Made by a program: the position numbers and the translations under genes
Part shown: piece after piece, positions 1-9,817 of the stretch
Position numbering within the stretch: the stretch's first letter is position 1
Layout of the letters: each line of letters starts with the position of its first letter
From: Pseudodesulfovibrio profundus
Lineage (GTDB): Bacteria; Desulfobacterota; Desulfovibrionia; Desulfovibrionales; Desulfovibrionaceae
Assembly (NCBI RefSeq): GCF_900217235.1
Contig: NZ_LT907975.1
Span: forward strand, 3,075,001-3,139,000
DNA: 64,000 bases
Direction of reading: 5' to 3'
Notes under the pieces: model-generated
Told to the model about the DNA's origin: nothing
The model's input: the letters and a program-made list of their open reading frames with translations, nothing else
The model's database searches: none

Positions 1-1640
1 ACCTGTTGCTTATGCGACGTTGGGAAAAGGATTTTGCGCGCACCAATGATGCAAAGTATACGCGTCGGATGCTGGCAACCATGGAGTCTTTTCGACAGGA
101 ATTGGCAGATCGAACCGAAAAGGATGCGAAGCTGACCGCTGTCGAAAGTGGATTCAACAGGTATGTCGCCGCGTTTGATCTATACAGAAACACCTTGTCC
201 GAAGGGGCATACGAGTCGGTTCGGGATGCTGCTCATCAGATGGAAGAGCCGCTCAAGCAGTTATTTGTGCCAGACGTCAAGGGGCTGCTTCTGATGGTCC
301 GTCGTGGCGAGAAGGATTACCTTCTGCGTGGTAGCGACAAGTACGTGGGCAGGACCAATGCAAGCCTCGACAAGCTGGTGCAAGCATTCAAGGATTCCGA
401 TGCTGCTCCTGAGTACGTGGAGAATGCCGTGCGGATGGCGGATGCCTATCGTCAGTCCTTTGAGGCTTTGGTCGCAGAGGATACGCGCATCAAGGGCATA
501 ATCGGCGATATGCGTGCTGCCGTCCATGCCATTGAACCGGAAGTCAATGCCATTGCTGCCTTGGCAAAGGAGCTGGTCGAGGCCAAGGTCATATCAACGG
601 ATGACAACGCCGAGACAAGTGGCATTGTGGCCATGACCATCGGCTTTATCGGTATCTTCCTTGGTATTGGTGTAAGTATACTGATCACGAGAACGACTCT
701 CCGTGTTCTTGGTAAGGACCCCATTCAGTTGGTGAATGTGACCAAGCAGATTGCTGCAGGAAAGCTGGGTGTGCGGTTTACTGGCAACTTCAGCCCGGAT
801 TCCGTGTATGGATGCATGCAGGCCATGGTCAATCAGCTCAATCGTACCCTCAATGAGGTGTCGATGGCTGCGGCAACGGTCGCTTCAGGCGCGGAAGAAC
901 TATCTGCAACCGCTGAGATCGTATCGGAAGGCGCCAATTCTCAGGCCGGTAATGTGCAGGAGATTTCCTCAAACGTTGATGAAATGGTCGCCAGCATCAC
1001 CCAGAATTCGGAAAATGCCGCAGTGACCGAGTCCATCTCGAATCAGGCCCGCGAGGATGCCGAAAGTGGTGGTGAGGCTGTTGCCGGAACCGTTACTGCC
1101 ATGCGTGATATTGCCGATAAGATCAGCATCATTGAGGAAATTGCACGCCAGACCAACCTGCTGGCACTGAACGCCGCCATCGAGGCCGCTCGTGCCGGTG
1201 AGCAGGGCAAGGGGTTTGCCGTCGTGGCAGCCGAGGTTCGCAAGCTGGCCGAGCGAAGCGGTAAGGCGGCTTCCGAGATCAGTGAACTCTCCAGCAACAG
1301 TGTGGCCGTGGCTGAACGGGCCGGTGACATGCTCCAGAAGATGGTGCCCGACATCCAGAAGACATCGGAACTGGTTCAGGATATTGCCGCAGCCAGCCAT
1401 GAACAGTCTCAGGGTGTCAACCAGATCAACGCCGGTGTCAGTCACCTGGATTCGTCGGTGCAACAGAACGCCTCCGCATCCGAAGAGTTGGCTTCGACAT
1501 CCGAACAGTTGGCTGCTCAGGCGCAGCAGTTGCAGATAGCCATCAGTTTCTTTGAGATGGGGGATGTTGCTCCTAAGCGGAGAGAACCGGTCGGAGCGTT
1601 GCCTCCATCCGATGATGACGATGAGTTCAGTCGGTTGTAA
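1..1640 (+). CDS. Methyl-accepting chemotaxis protein, 5' end outside window
   Basis: Membrane chemoreceptor that would signal to CheA/CheW. The frame is already open at base 3 (codons for Leu-Leu-Leu-Met-Arg-Arg), so the TTG at 6 is not the true start and the N-terminal membrane segment lies upstream. The visible periplasmic part is all-helical, with two similar EKD elements (RRWEKDF and RRGEKDY) as in helical bimodular or PilJ-like sensor domains. A membrane helix follows at about codons 205-228, then HAMP-like sequence, then a signalling domain with the invariant hairpin tip ([20 protein letters not shown]). The C-terminus is acidic (DDDDEF) and lacks a clear CheR pentapeptide. The ligand cannot be read from the sequence. 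The gene ends beside a strong hairpin that also lies inside the convergent neighbour's coding end. Confidence 0.93.
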   Translation, partial: LLLMRRWEKDFARTNDAKYTRRMLATMESFRQELADRTEKDAKLTAVESGFNRYVAAFDLYRNTLSEGAYESVRDAAHQMEEPLKQLFVPDVKGLLLMVRRGEKDYLLRGSDKYVGRTNASLDKLVQAFKDSDAAPEYVENAVRMADAYRQSFEALVAEDTRIKGIIGDMRAAVHAIEPEVNAIAALAKELVEAKVISTDDNAETSGIVAMTIGFIGIFLGIGVSILITRTTLRVLGKDPIQLVNVTKQIAAGKLGVRFTGNFSPDSVYGCMQAMVNQLNRTLNEVSMAAATVASGAEELSATAEIVSEGANSQAGNVQEISSNVDEMVASITQNSENAAVTESISNQAREDAESGGEAVAGTVTAMRDIADKISIIEEIARQTNLLALNAAIEAARAGEQGKGFAVVAAEVRKLAERSGKAASEISELSSNSVAVAERAGDMLQKMVPDIQKTSELVQDIAAASHEQSQGVNQINAGVSHLDSSVQQNASASEELASTSEQLAAQAQQLQIAISFFEMGDVAPKRREPVGALPPSDDDDEFSRL

Positions 1641-2433
1641 TTAAACCAGAACAAGGCCCGCCGTGAGAATCACGGCGGGCCTTGTCATTTGCTTTGTTAC
1701 GGGCGCTTACTTCAGCTCCGCTGAGGAAGACCGCCATGAATTCTGGCCGGACAAGCTGTCGGATATCTGCCCACGGAATGAAAACGGTCTGTTCTCCCGC
1801 CGCATAGGGGGCCACCTGATAGTGTGCGAAGTGAAATGTCATTCCCTCATCACTGACCAGAAAATCTTCATAATTGCTCAGCACCGGCGTGGTGCCGTCC
1901 AAGAGCATATCTTCGGCTGTCCACTCCTTGAGTTTGTCCCGTAACTGCTGACGAACCATTGGGGTGATAGCGTGAAGCCCCTGTTGCGCATCAGTAAAGA
2001 TATCGCTCAAAAAGACCTGCTGCCCTCTGCCCATTTCAAATAACCATGTGACGGGCCAGTGATTGCCGTGTGCGCCACCGGTATACACGGAGACATGCAG
2101 CAGCACCGATGCCAGGCGACCATTCGCCGCGCTCTGCACTGCATAACGGGTGTCCATGGTGTAGCGATGGGGAAAATCGGTCAGATCGTGGTCGGGGTGG
2201 ATCAACTTGAACTTGTTGAGTCCGTTGAGCACGGCGTCGCGAATGGTCCGTGTGGCCTCCTCCGAGCAGAGGACCGGGTAGTTGACGTTGATATCAAAGC
2301 CGGTTGTTTCCTCATCTATTATCACCGAATCAACCAGAGCCGGGGAGCAGGGGGCATCGGTCGCACAGGGACTGGCAGCAAGGGCCGGACAGGTTATCAG
2401 GAGGATGAAAAAGCAATAGAAGATGGTCCGCAC
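1627..2433 (-). CDS. Exported DUF3298/RsiV-like domain protein
   Basis: Protein of 268 residues with a clear signal peptide (short N-terminus, hydrophobic stretch [15 protein letters not shown], cleavage near residue 19), so it is exported or periplasmic. The fold resembles DUF4163/DUF3298 proteins: an early strand region, a [15 protein letters not shown] motif around residues 113-127, and the usual domain end near [11 protein letters not shown] at about residue 225. Function is unknown; relatives include the RsiV anti-sigma sensor. It follows hypF by 3 bases and is probably the last gene of that transcript. The final ~25 residues (after about FLSGAEVSA) are encoded by the intergenic terminator hairpin, so the tail looks like accidental read-through of a lost stop. 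It overlaps the end of the receptor gene by 14 bases. Confidence 0.75.
   Translation of the reverse strand: MRTIFYCFFILLITCPALAASPCATDAPCSPALVDSVIIDEETTGFDINVNYPVLCSEEATRTIRDAVLNGLNKFKLIHPDHDLTDFPHRYTMDTRYAVQSAANGRLASVLLHVSVYTGGAHGNHWPVTWLFEMGRGQQVFLSDIFTDAQQGLHAITPMVRQQLRDKLKEWTAEDMLLDGTTPVLSNYEDFLVSDEGMTFHFAHYQVAPYAAGEQTVFIPWADIRQLVRPEFMAVFLSGAEVSARNKANDKARRDSHGGPCSGLITTD
1651..1685. terminator. 16-bp perfect hairpin between convergent genes
   Basis: Bases 1651-1666 and 1670-1685 are perfectly complementary (ACAAGGCCCGCCGTGA arm) around a 3-base loop. It starts 10 bases after the receptor stop. The T-tract is weak on the plus side. The hairpin lies inside the last codons of the minus-strand DUF3298 gene. 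Confidence 0.8.
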
Positions 2434-2436
2434 GGA

Positions 2437-4770
2437 TTATCCTTTGTTTTGATCAAGTAACAATTTGTACTGGCCCCAGGCAGCCTGTCCCAGAGAGATG
2501 CAGGCGTCATTGGGTGGCACATGTTTGTGTGTCAGCGGGATGAGGCCGGTTGCACGCAGGGCTTCGGGCAGTTCTTTTGCCATGGTCAGATTCTGCATGA
2601 CACCGCCGGAAAGGGCTACGTGGTGGATATCGAGCACCATGGAGAATGAGTAGGCAATTTCCGCCAGCCCGTTGATCAGCCCTCGATGGAAGCGGCGCGC
2701 TATGACCGGCACAGGAACACCGCTATCCAGATCGTGCAGCACCGCCCTGATAAGCTCATGGGTGTTTAGGGCAACCGGGTCTGCAGAGGTCAGCGGGCAT
2801 GGATACGCGCCGGTCTCCTGCATGTCCTGTACTTTCTCCAGTCGGATGGCAGCCTGTCCTTCGTAGGTGATGGTATTTGCCAGCCCACACAGGGCGGCCA
2901 CAGCATCAAACAGCCGTCCGCAGCTTGAGGTCTTGGGTGTATTGATTTCCTTTTCAAGCAACTGGGGAAGAAATTTCGACTCCTGCGTAAAGTCCTTGAG
3001 CCAGGGCCATTCATAGCTTCCCGGCTCGGTGATGCCCAGCTCCCACAGCGCGGCCTGTGCGATGCGCCATGGCTCACGAACAGCGGTCTCTCCACCGGGA
3101 AGTCGTATGTGGGTGAAGTGGGCCAGACGTTGATGTTCCAACTCTTCGGGCATGACCATCAGACATTCGCCGCCCCATATGGTGCCGTCCTCGCCCAGAC
3201 CGGTGCCATCGAGCGCCAGTCCGATGACCGGTTCGGTAAATTTGTTTTCAGCCAGTACCGCGTGGATATGCGCGTAGTGGTGCTGGAGTGTTTCAACCGG
3301 AATGCCACGCTCCTTGCCCAGATCATCGGCCAGCTCGCTTGTCATGTAGTCCGGGTGCAGGTCGCGGACGATGAGTGACGGTTTGACTTGCAGGATGTCT
3401 TCAAGGTGCGCGTGTATTTCCTTGTAGAATTCGAGGGTTTCAAGGTTCGTCAGGTTGCCGATATGCTGGCTAGGAAACGCCTGATCGCCTTTGGTCAAGG
3501 TCAGGGTGCATTTGAGTTCCGGGCCGGTACCCATGACCGTATCAGTGGACTGCGGCAGAAAAACCGGAGCCGGTGCGAACCCGCGTGCACGGCGCATAAG
3601 GACGGATTCGTCACTGTCAGGGACGGTTCTGACTACGGAGTCGTCGGTACGGATCAGGATGTCGCGGTTATGGTGGAGAAAGAGATCGGCTATTTCCTGC
3701 AATCGATCAAATGCTTCGCGGTTACCCAGTGCGATAGGTTCCGAGGAAAGATTGCCCGAAGTCATGACCAGCGCCGGGATGTTGGATGCGGCCTTTTCGG
3801 CAAAGTCGCCGAGCAGCACGTGGTGCAGCGGGGTGTAGGGGAGCATCAGGCCGATGAAATTGGTGTCTGGGGCAACGAGTTTGGACAGGGGGAAATTCTG
3901 TTGTTTTGCTGCGAGAACTATGGGCCGCTGCATGCCGGTCAGCCATTCTTCCTCATGGGGGCCGATGTGGGCCAGTTCCCGCGCAATGTCGAGATCGGGG
4001 ACCATGACCGCCAGCGGTTTGTCCGGGCGATGTTTGCGTTGACGCAAGGCCGATACCGCCCTGTCGGAGCGGGCATCGCAGACAAGATGAAATCCGCCAA
4101 GCCCTTTGACTGCGGCTATTTTCCCTTCGGCTAGTTCACAGGCCAGCCTGCGGACCGATTCATCGCCCTGGGCAATCATCACCTGTGCATTGTCCGTCAG
4201 CCAGACCTTGGGGCCGCAGCGGGGGCAGGCGTTGGGCTGGGCGTGGAACCGTCTGTCGAGCGGGTCGTCGTATTCGGCCTGGCACTCCTTGCACAGCGGG
4301 AAACAGGCCATGGACGTATGCGGGCGATCATAGGGAATGGACCGCGTGATCGTGTACCTCGGGCCGCAGTTGGTGCAGTTGGTAAAGGGGTAGCGGTGTC
4401 GCCTGTTGGCAGGGTCGTTCATGTCCGCCATGCAATCAGGGCAGGTGGCAACATCGGCGCTGATGAGCACGGAATGCCCTTGGCCGCCGGTCGATTTGAG
4501 GATGATGAATCCTTCTTCGCCTTCCACTACCGGGATGGATTCCATATCAAAGGTCACGATCCGTGCCAGGGGCGGAATCTGCTCGGCAAGGTCATTGCCG
4601 AATTGCTCCACCTGCTCGACACTTCCCTGTGCCTCGATGATGACGCCTTCGCTGGAGTTGTTCACAGAACCTGTGATCCTGTTCTCCAGAGCCACCCTGT
4701 AGACAAAGGGACGAAATCCAACGCCCTGAACCTGTCCGGTTATGATGAAGCGGTGACGAAGAAAATTCAT
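2437..4770 (-). CDS. hypF: Carbamoyltransferase HypF, [NiFe]-hydrogenase maturation
   Basis: Cytosolic enzyme of 777 residues that uses carbamoyl phosphate and ATP to make the carbamoyl adenylate passed to HypE for the cyanide ligands of [NiFe] hydrogenases. All expected modules are present in order: an N-terminal acylphosphatase domain (GQVQGVGFRPFVYR, about 13-26), two HypF zinc fingers between about 105 and 190 (CPDC, CTNC, CKEC, CPRC pairs), a YrdC-like domain (about 200-390, KGLGGFHLVCDA), and a Kae1-like C-terminal domain with HHYAHIHAV metal ligands near 480. Length is normal for the family. It lies 44 bases downstream of the DUF362 gene on the same strand; no other hyp gene is in view. 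Confidence 0.97.
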   Translation of the reverse strand: MNFLRHRFIITGQVQGVGFRPFVYRVALENRITGSVNNSSEGVIIEAQGSVEQVEQFGNDLAEQIPPLARIVTFDMESIPVVEGEEGFIILKSTGGQGHSVLISADVATCPDCMADMNDPANRRHRYPFTNCTNCGPRYTITRSIPYDRPHTSMACFPLCKECQAEYDDPLDRRFHAQPNACPRCGPKVWLTDNAQVMIAQGDESVRRLACELAEGKIAAVKGLGGFHLVCDARSDRAVSALRQRKHRPDKPLAVMVPDLDIARELAHIGPHEEEWLTGMQRPIVLAAKQQNFPLSKLVAPDTNFIGLMLPYTPLHHVLLGDFAEKAASNIPALVMTSGNLSSEPIALGNREAFDRLQEIADLFLHHNRDILIRTDDSVVRTVPDSDESVLMRRARGFAPAPVFLPQSTDTVMGTGPELKCTLTLTKGDQAFPSQHIGNLTNLETLEFYKEIHAHLEDILQVKPSLIVRDLHPDYMTSELADDLGKERGIPVETLQHHYAHIHAVLAENKFTEPVIGLALDGTGLGEDGTIWGGECLMVMPEELEHQRLAHFTHIRLPGGETAVREPWRIAQAALWELGITEPGSYEWPWLKDFTQESKFLPQLLEKEINTPKTSSCGRLFDAVAALCGLANTITYEGQAAIRLEKVQDMQETGAYPCPLTSADPVALNTHELIRAVLHDLDSGVPVPVIARRFHRGLINGLAEIAYSFSMVLDIHHVALSGGVMQNLTMAKELPEALRATGLIPLTHKHVPPNDACISLGQAAWGQYKLLLDQNKG

Positions 4771-4814
4771 GAATTTGTCATAGCCCCCGAAGACAGTGAG
4801 TGCAAGGGGGGTAG

Positions 4815-5753
4815 CTATTTTTTGAAATATTTGAGGAGACTTCGCACTCGCCCTTTGAGGATGCGCATGATGTGGAAATCCAGTGGCCGCTCCTCGGACA
4901 GGATGAAACCGTCATGGGTGAACAGCTCGGGCTGCTCAAGTGGATAGCGTATTGATTCGGCGGTGGCTCCGTCCATGTCCCGGCTGATGGCTTCCTGCCA
5001 CAGGGGTATCTGATCCGGCTGGAGTCCTAAAATGTGGTAGGCGGCGGTATCGATGGCGATGCCGCTGGATGAGGCGGTCAGCATGCCGAGTTCATATGGT
5101 TCGCCGTTGATCGGGCCATCCTTGTGCAGGGGATGAATCGCGTCCATAAGATGGCTGGCGTGTGGGAGTGCTTCGTATACATCCATGAGCATGGATCGGA
5201 AGACGTCGTGAGAGTGTCCAAGGCGGTTGTGGGCCACGGCTTTGCGAAATCCGACCACGCAGCCGAAGAGGTTCTTCACCGCGCCGGACATGGTCATCTG
5301 GCAGTGGACCTTGAGCTTTGGGATGTTGAGGATGCGGTCTGCTTCGAGTGCGTCCTGAGAGATGCCGATGGTGCCACCGCCAGTCAATTCCAGTGGGGTG
5401 GCTCGTTTCAAGGTCTGGACGGAAAGGCCCAGTTTTCCGAGCGGTTCGGTCAGTCCCGCCTTCCTGGCTACCTGAGAGGCCGGGCCATACCCGGGGGAAT
5501 CGGCCACGGTCACGTGTGCGCCGCAATCCAGCAGGTAGGCGCAAGCCGCCTTGACCACCAATCCGTTGGAACAGCAATGGCGGGCGTTGGTGCCTGAAAC
5601 GAGGTTGGGTTTGACCAGAATTCGTTCTCCCGGGGACGGGGTGAATCCGATCTCTTCAAGAAGCAGGGCAGTGGCGGAATCCAGCAGCGTGGATTCATAT
5701 TCCTGTATGCGGGCGATGGCAACGGATGTGGTCATTGACCCATGGTACGTCAT
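4815..5753 (-). CDS. DUF362 domain protein
   Basis: Protein of 312 residues (306 if translation starts at the second Met, 5735). It matches the DUF362 family: ILVKPNLVS near residue 45, VTVADSPGYGP near 101, an IPKLKVHCQMTMSGAVKNLFGCV core near 165-190, and a late AIDTAAYHILGL segment. DUF362 proteins often occur beside or fused to ferredoxin domains; here no Cys-rich cluster motif is attached. The biochemical role is not established. It is the first gene of a minus-strand run with hypF and the DUF3298 gene and is divergent from the ABC ATPase gene, with 62 bases between starts. Confidence 0.85.
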   Translation of the reverse strand: MTYHGSMTTSVAIARIQEYESTLLDSATALLLEEIGFTPSPGERILVKPNLVSGTNARHCCSNGLVVKAACAYLLDCGAHVTVADSPGYGPASQVARKAGLTEPLGKLGLSVQTLKRATPLELTGGGTIGISQDALEADRILNIPKLKVHCQMTMSGAVKNLFGCVVGFRKAVAHNRLGHSHDVFRSMLMDVYEALPHASHLMDAIHPLHKDGPINGEPYELGMLTASSSGIAIDTAAYHILGLQPDQIPLWQEAISRDMDGATAESIRYPLEQPELFTHDGFILSEERPLDFHIMRILKGRVRSLLKYFKK

Positions 5754-5815
5754 AGCTCCTCCCTTTTACAAGACAGAAGGCTTGCCTTTCCCGGAACTTG
5801 GAGCAATGATAGGGT

Positions 5816-7309
5816 ATGTGTCCACTTATTTCTTTGAATAATTGCACGGTTACACGCAACGGATCGCGGCTTGTTGGACCGGTTTCCCTGACCATTGAGC
5901 GGGGAAAACACCTGGCACTCATCGGTGCGAACGGTTCGGGGAAAACCACGCTGCTTCGTCTGTTGCGTGGAGAATTTCCGCCGGATGGCGGTGGCATCCG
6001 CCTGTACGATTTCGGGGAGGGCGAGCAGTCATCCGCCCTAGGTCTGCGGCACCGTATCGGTCTGGTGTCGGCGGAGTTGCAGGAATACTATACGCTCCAT
6101 GCCCCGCGTACCAGTGGCCGCTCCATCATTCTGGCCGGTTTTTTCGATACCCCCTTGCTGTATTCCACGCCTTCTCCCGAGCAGGAAGCTCAGGCAGACG
6201 CGATCATCAATACTCTTGGCATCCATGATCTGGCAGATGCTGACCTAGGCACCTTGTCCACTGGTCAGATGCGCAAACTGGTCATTGCCCGCGCTCTTGC
6301 TCCGCGCCCGGATGTGCTTTTGCTGGATGAGAGCATGGAAGGGCTGGACGCGGCTTCCCGCGAGGAAGTGCGGTCCCTGCTCGATAAAGCCGGGAACATC
6401 TCAACGTTGGTCTGTGCAGCCCATCGAATCGGGGATGTCCCTGAAACCATTAAACAGACCGTGGTCATTGAAGGCGGAACTGTGGTGGTATCGGGGTCTC
6501 GCCAGCACATCGTTGATCATCTTGGTGAACGGCGCATGGAACTGATGGCCTGTGATCTGCCCGACAGACAGTTGCGGGATACCTATGATTTCTTGCTTCG
6601 ATTGCGCCATTGCTCGGTGGTTGTGGGCGGAACGCGCATTCTCCATGACATCAACTGGACCGTGCTCCCTGGTGAGAACTGGCTGGTGCTCGGTGCCAAT
6701 GGGGCCGGTAAATCCACGCTGCTTAAATTGATCACCAGCGAAGTGGCTCCCTATGCCGACGATGACGACGGGATTGGCACTGTCGAGCGTCTTGGTGGGT
6801 TGACCGTGGACGAGGCCCGCCCTCGGATCGGGGTCGTATCCCCGGCCTTGCAGATCAACTATGCCCGTGAACTGGCATGGGAAGTGACGGCACTGGAAAC
6901 CGTTCTGTCCGGGTATCGTGGTTCGGTGGGGATGCTGGATCAGCCCACGGATGAGGAGTTGGAAGGTGCCCGGAAGTGGCTGAAGCATGTGGGGCTTGAT
7001 CATTTGTCGGAACGTCCCTTGCGGCGGTTGTCCTACGGCCAGCAGCGCCGTGTCTTTCTGGCGCGGGCCATGGCCCCGGCTCCGGCCCTGTTGCTGCTGG
7101 ATGAGCCCATGACCGGGCTTGATGCCGCTTCTCGCGGCGTGCTTTTGGGCTTGCTGCAGCAGCTTGCTGAATCGGGCGTTCCGATCATCATGGTGACGCA
7201 TCACGCCGAGGACCGCATCCCGGCCATCAACCGTGTCATGACCATTGAGAACGGTCGCCAGGCGTTCGTCGGTACGCTGGAAGAATACGAGAAGAGTGCA
7301 AGTCATTAA
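5816..7309 (+). CDS. modF: Twin ABC ATPase, ModF/PhrA-like
   Basis: Soluble protein of 497 residues containing two ABC ATPase domains and no membrane segments. Domain 1 has Walker A GANGSGKTT (about 39-47), a signature-like LSTGQMRK and Walker B LLLDESMEGLD, where the usual DEP is DES. Domain 2 has GANGAGKST (about 296-304), signature LSYGQQRR and canonical LLLDEPMTGLD. This organisation matches ModF (PhrA) proteins, which occur near molybdate genes in enterobacteria; no molybdate permease genes are visible here, so the substrate or partner is unknown. The symbol is a family-level assignment. Start ATG at 5816. Confidence 0.8.
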   Translation: MCPLISLNNCTVTRNGSRLVGPVSLTIERGKHLALIGANGSGKTTLLRLLRGEFPPDGGGIRLYDFGEGEQSSALGLRHRIGLVSAELQEYYTLHAPRTSGRSIILAGFFDTPLLYSTPSPEQEAQADAIINTLGIHDLADADLGTLSTGQMRKLVIARALAPRPDVLLLDESMEGLDAASREEVRSLLDKAGNISTLVCAAHRIGDVPETIKQTVVIEGGTVVVSGSRQHIVDHLGERRMELMACDLPDRQLRDTYDFLLRLRHCSVVVGGTRILHDINWTVLPGENWLVLGANGAGKSTLLKLITSEVAPYADDDDGIGTVERLGGLTVDEARPRIGVVSPALQINYARELAWEVTALETVLSGYRGSVGMLDQPTDEELEGARKWLKHVGLDHLSERPLRRLSYGQQRRVFLARAMAPAPALLLLDEPMTGLDAASRGVLLGLLQQLAESGVPIIMVTHHAEDRIPAINRVMTIENGRQAFVGTLEEYEKSASH

Positions 7310-7373
7310 TGGTTGTTGCCAAGTTTCTTCAGCAACGATACGATGCGTGTAGTTTTCAGACCCGGAGGTCAAT

Positions 7374-7604
7374 GTGCGGCAGAACGGAACAGTAAGCTGG
7401 TTTAATGAGCAGAAGGGATTCGGCTTCATCACGGGTGATGATGGCGTGGACGTTTTTGTTCACTATACAGAGATCGTTCGTGATGGATTCCAGACACTGG
7501 AGCCGGGCGAAGCCGTGACGTATGAAGTGACCGGCGAAGAGGTGGGCCTGAAGGCACTCGACGTGCGACTGGTATCCGACGGCCCGCAGATCACCCGCCT
7601 GTAA
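7374..7604 (+). CDS. Cold-shock domain protein, CspA family
   Basis: Small nucleic-acid-binding protein of 76 residues. It starts with GTG, preceded by a strong GGAGG at 7363-7367. Both RNA-binding motifs are present: RNP1 as KGFGFIT (residues 14-20) and RNP2 as VFVHYTEI (about 27-34). The start of the domain reads GTVSWFNEQ, the usual Csp pattern. Likely an RNA chaperone; cold induction cannot be inferred from this sequence. It is monocistronic, with a perfect terminator directly downstream. Confidence 0.93.
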   Translation: MRQNGTVSWFNEQKGFGFITGDDGVDVFVHYTEIVRDGFQTLEPGEAVTYEVTGEEVGLKALDVRLVSDGPQITRL

Positions 7605-7622
7605 ACACGATGTTTCAAAAGC

Positions 7623-7661
7623 AAAACGCGCCCGCAAGATCAATTGCGGGCGCGTTTTTTT
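7623..7661. terminator. Rho-independent terminator
   Basis: 15-bp perfect stem (AAAACGCGCCCGCAA, 7623-7637, with 7644-7658), 6-base loop, followed by a T run. It closes the cold-shock gene and, read on the other strand, the convergent hypothetical gene. Confidence 0.93.
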
Positions 7662-7679
7662 GTTCAAATTCTCTGCGGT

Positions 7680-8003
7680 TTACAGGCCGTGATCACGCAT
7701 GTGGGCGTCAAGGACGTTATCCACTTTGACCTTCTTCTCCTCGATCTTGCCGGGTTTGATGGTATAGCGGGTGACTTCCCATTCGAGGTTGTCGATGAAC
7801 TCCACATGCCCATACCCGTTTTCCGGGAGCAGTTCGCTGATGCCTTCGATGAAATCATCGATCATCAGGTAATTCCCTTCATGGTCCAGACGGAGCACAT
7901 CCCCATCGTATTCCACCTGATCGAAAGGAATGGATTCTTTGATTTTCTCAAATATTTCTGGCGTAATGCGATGAAAATCGCCGTAAACTCTTACGTCGTC
8001 CAT
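7680..8003 (-). CDS. Conserved-looking hypothetical protein, 107 aa
   Basis: Acidic soluble protein with no signal peptide or membrane segment. It begins MDDVRVYGDFHRITPEIFEKI and has a patterned strand-helix layout (GDVLRLDHEGNYLMIDDF in the middle), which suggests a real folded domain. I recognise no family. It is flanked by a shared terminator at its 3' end and by the first glycosyltransferase gene, same strand, 39 bases upstream. Confidence 0.65.
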   Translation of the reverse strand: MDDVRVYGDFHRITPEIFEKIKESIPFDQVEYDGDVLRLDHEGNYLMIDDFIEGISELLPENGYGHVEFIDNLEWEVTRYTIKPGKIEEKKVKVDNVLDAHMRDHGL

Positions 8004-8042
8004 ATGTACCTCTGTAATTCGGAGTTGTTTGGTCAGGAAGAA

Positions 8043-9734
8043 TTAAGCACCGGAATTCAGGCGGTCAACCAGAAAATCGTATTTCGTTTGTAAATCGGCC
8101 CAGAGCTGTGCCTTGTTTTCGGTGCCTAAACGAACAAGTTCTTCGTCGCTGTACTTGGTGTCGAGCTTGTACTTGTTGCCCATGACATGGCCGATCTGTC
8201 GCGTGGTCTGAGACTTTGCCAGACTGGAGTGCTGAATGTGCCGAATGGCCAGTCCTCCGGCATACACGGCAGGCATGCCGCTCAGAGCGGAACGCAGGTC
8301 GCGGTCGAGGTCGTCGAATTGCGACGGGGTGTAGCGAAGGTCGAAGCCGCCCGCCTTATCCACGGCCTCCATATTGATCAGGTGACAGCAGCCGGAAACC
8401 GACAGGCAGGGCCGTTCATAGGTGAACATGCCTGTGTCGGGACTGCCGGCGCAGTTATCGAAAACGAGAACTCGATTGGGCAGTTGCCCCGGTTCGGTGG
8501 GCTTGGGCGGGGTCGGGAACAGATTGTAATCCGCTGATTGCAGCCCGTACGGAGGTGTGGCCGCAGTAATGCGGCAGCCTATGGCCCCGGCGTTGGGGTA
8601 TTTTCCGGCAGTGCCGAGCAGATGGCGTAACCAGTTTTTGGGCAGCACGATATCGTCATCAAGAAATGCGGCCCATCGACAAGCCTTCACCCCGGGCAGG
8701 GCGAGGAGCCAGTTCCGTGCAGCCGGAGCGCCCACGTTCACGGGCAGGGTCTCGATGTGGAATCGCTCACTGCCGTATCGTTGTTGCGCCTCTTTGAGCA
8801 CCTCGGGCGTGTGATCGGTAGAGCCGTTGTCGAGGGTAAAAATCTGCGCATTGCCGATGTCGCTTTCGGCCAACGATCGTAAGGTATCTGCCAGCAGATC
8901 CGCCTTGTTCCACGAATAGGCGAGGATGGCGACATCTGCGGTGTCGGCGTCCGTTCCACTTGGTGTCGGTTGAAATAGATCATGAAGCTTGAGCGTCAGG
9001 TTCACGTGCCACGGTATGGCTTTCCACAATCCGGCGAGCGCGCCCTTGGCCTCGCCCTGTCTGCCCATGCGTAGTAGCAGCTCGGCTCCGGCGTATGCCC
9101 GCCACATGCCCCATAGATCAGGATTGAGTGCCTCGACATGCTCGATCGCTCCAGCAGGCTCCAGACTGTGTAGCGCCCATTCCGCCTGCATGCGCTGCCT
9201 AAGGAGCGCGGCCGGACCCCATGCGACCATATCCAGTGCGGCTTTGCCTATTTCGGGCTGCCCAAGGTGGATCATGTCCTGCCAGCAGTGGTTCAGCCAC
9301 GCCAATCCCTTGACCGGATGCCCCAGTGTGACCATCAGAAAACGGAGGATAAGTGAGCGGTCATCCTGCCGGACAAGGGCGTACCACGTTTCCATGGATT
9401 CGCGGTCGCTATCATCCAGTGGTGGGACAGCGGCCAGATACCGACACATATCCATAAAAGGAGCTGGAGCGTTCAGTCCTGAATCCGCGAATTGGCATAG
9501 CCACGCGGCCATGCCCGGAGTCAGCGGGTGGGCCTGCATTCCCCAGTAAGCCATGGCGCAGGCCGTGTCTGCGCATGCACGATCTTCCTTGCCCAGCGTG
9601 TGCAGGCCGCCAATGATGCCAAGGAGTGTTTCGGGCAGCCCCATGCCGAGGTGCCAGCCGGAGAAACGGTCCTTGAAAGCGGGGTGGATGCCGCGGGTCG
9701 GGGGCAATGGATTGTCGAATGTGAATTGGTGCAT
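8043..9734 (-). CDS. Family 2 glycosyltransferase with helical N-terminal domain (paralogue 1)
   Basis: Protein of 563 residues. The first ~275 residues are helical and repeat-like without a recognised motif. The rest is a GT-A fold of family GT2: VAILAYSWNKADLLADTL (about 269-286), TLDNGSTDHTPEVL for nucleotide-sugar binding, NVGAPAARNWLL, and the DxD-type metal motif FLDDDIVLP near 359. A later SGCCHLIN and SQFDDLDRDLRSAL segment is shared with the two paralogues at 9818 and 12162. Donor and acceptor are unknown. No signal or membrane segment is seen, so it acts in the cytoplasm. Divergent from paralogue 2 with 83 bases between starts. Confidence 0.85.
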   Translation of the reverse strand: MHQFTFDNPLPPTRGIHPAFKDRFSGWHLGMGLPETLLGIIGGLHTLGKEDRACADTACAMAYWGMQAHPLTPGMAAWLCQFADSGLNAPAPFMDMCRYLAAVPPLDDSDRESMETWYALVRQDDRSLILRFLMVTLGHPVKGLAWLNHCWQDMIHLGQPEIGKAALDMVAWGPAALLRQRMQAEWALHSLEPAGAIEHVEALNPDLWGMWRAYAGAELLLRMGRQGEAKGALAGLWKAIPWHVNLTLKLHDLFQPTPSGTDADTADVAILAYSWNKADLLADTLRSLAESDIGNAQIFTLDNGSTDHTPEVLKEAQQRYGSERFHIETLPVNVGAPAARNWLLALPGVKACRWAAFLDDDIVLPKNWLRHLLGTAGKYPNAGAIGCRITAATPPYGLQSADYNLFPTPPKPTEPGQLPNRVLVFDNCAGSPDTGMFTYERPCLSVSGCCHLINMEAVDKAGGFDLRYTPSQFDDLDRDLRSALSGMPAVYAGGLAIRHIQHSSLAKSQTTRQIGHVMGNKYKLDTKYSDEELVRLGTENKAQLWADLQTKYDFLVDRLNSGA

Positions 9735-9817
9735 GATTTTCGATGAATAGCAGAAAACGCCATGCCCTGAAAGTAGCTGATGTTGACTTTCATCGAGTTG
9801 CCGCCTAGTTGAATATC

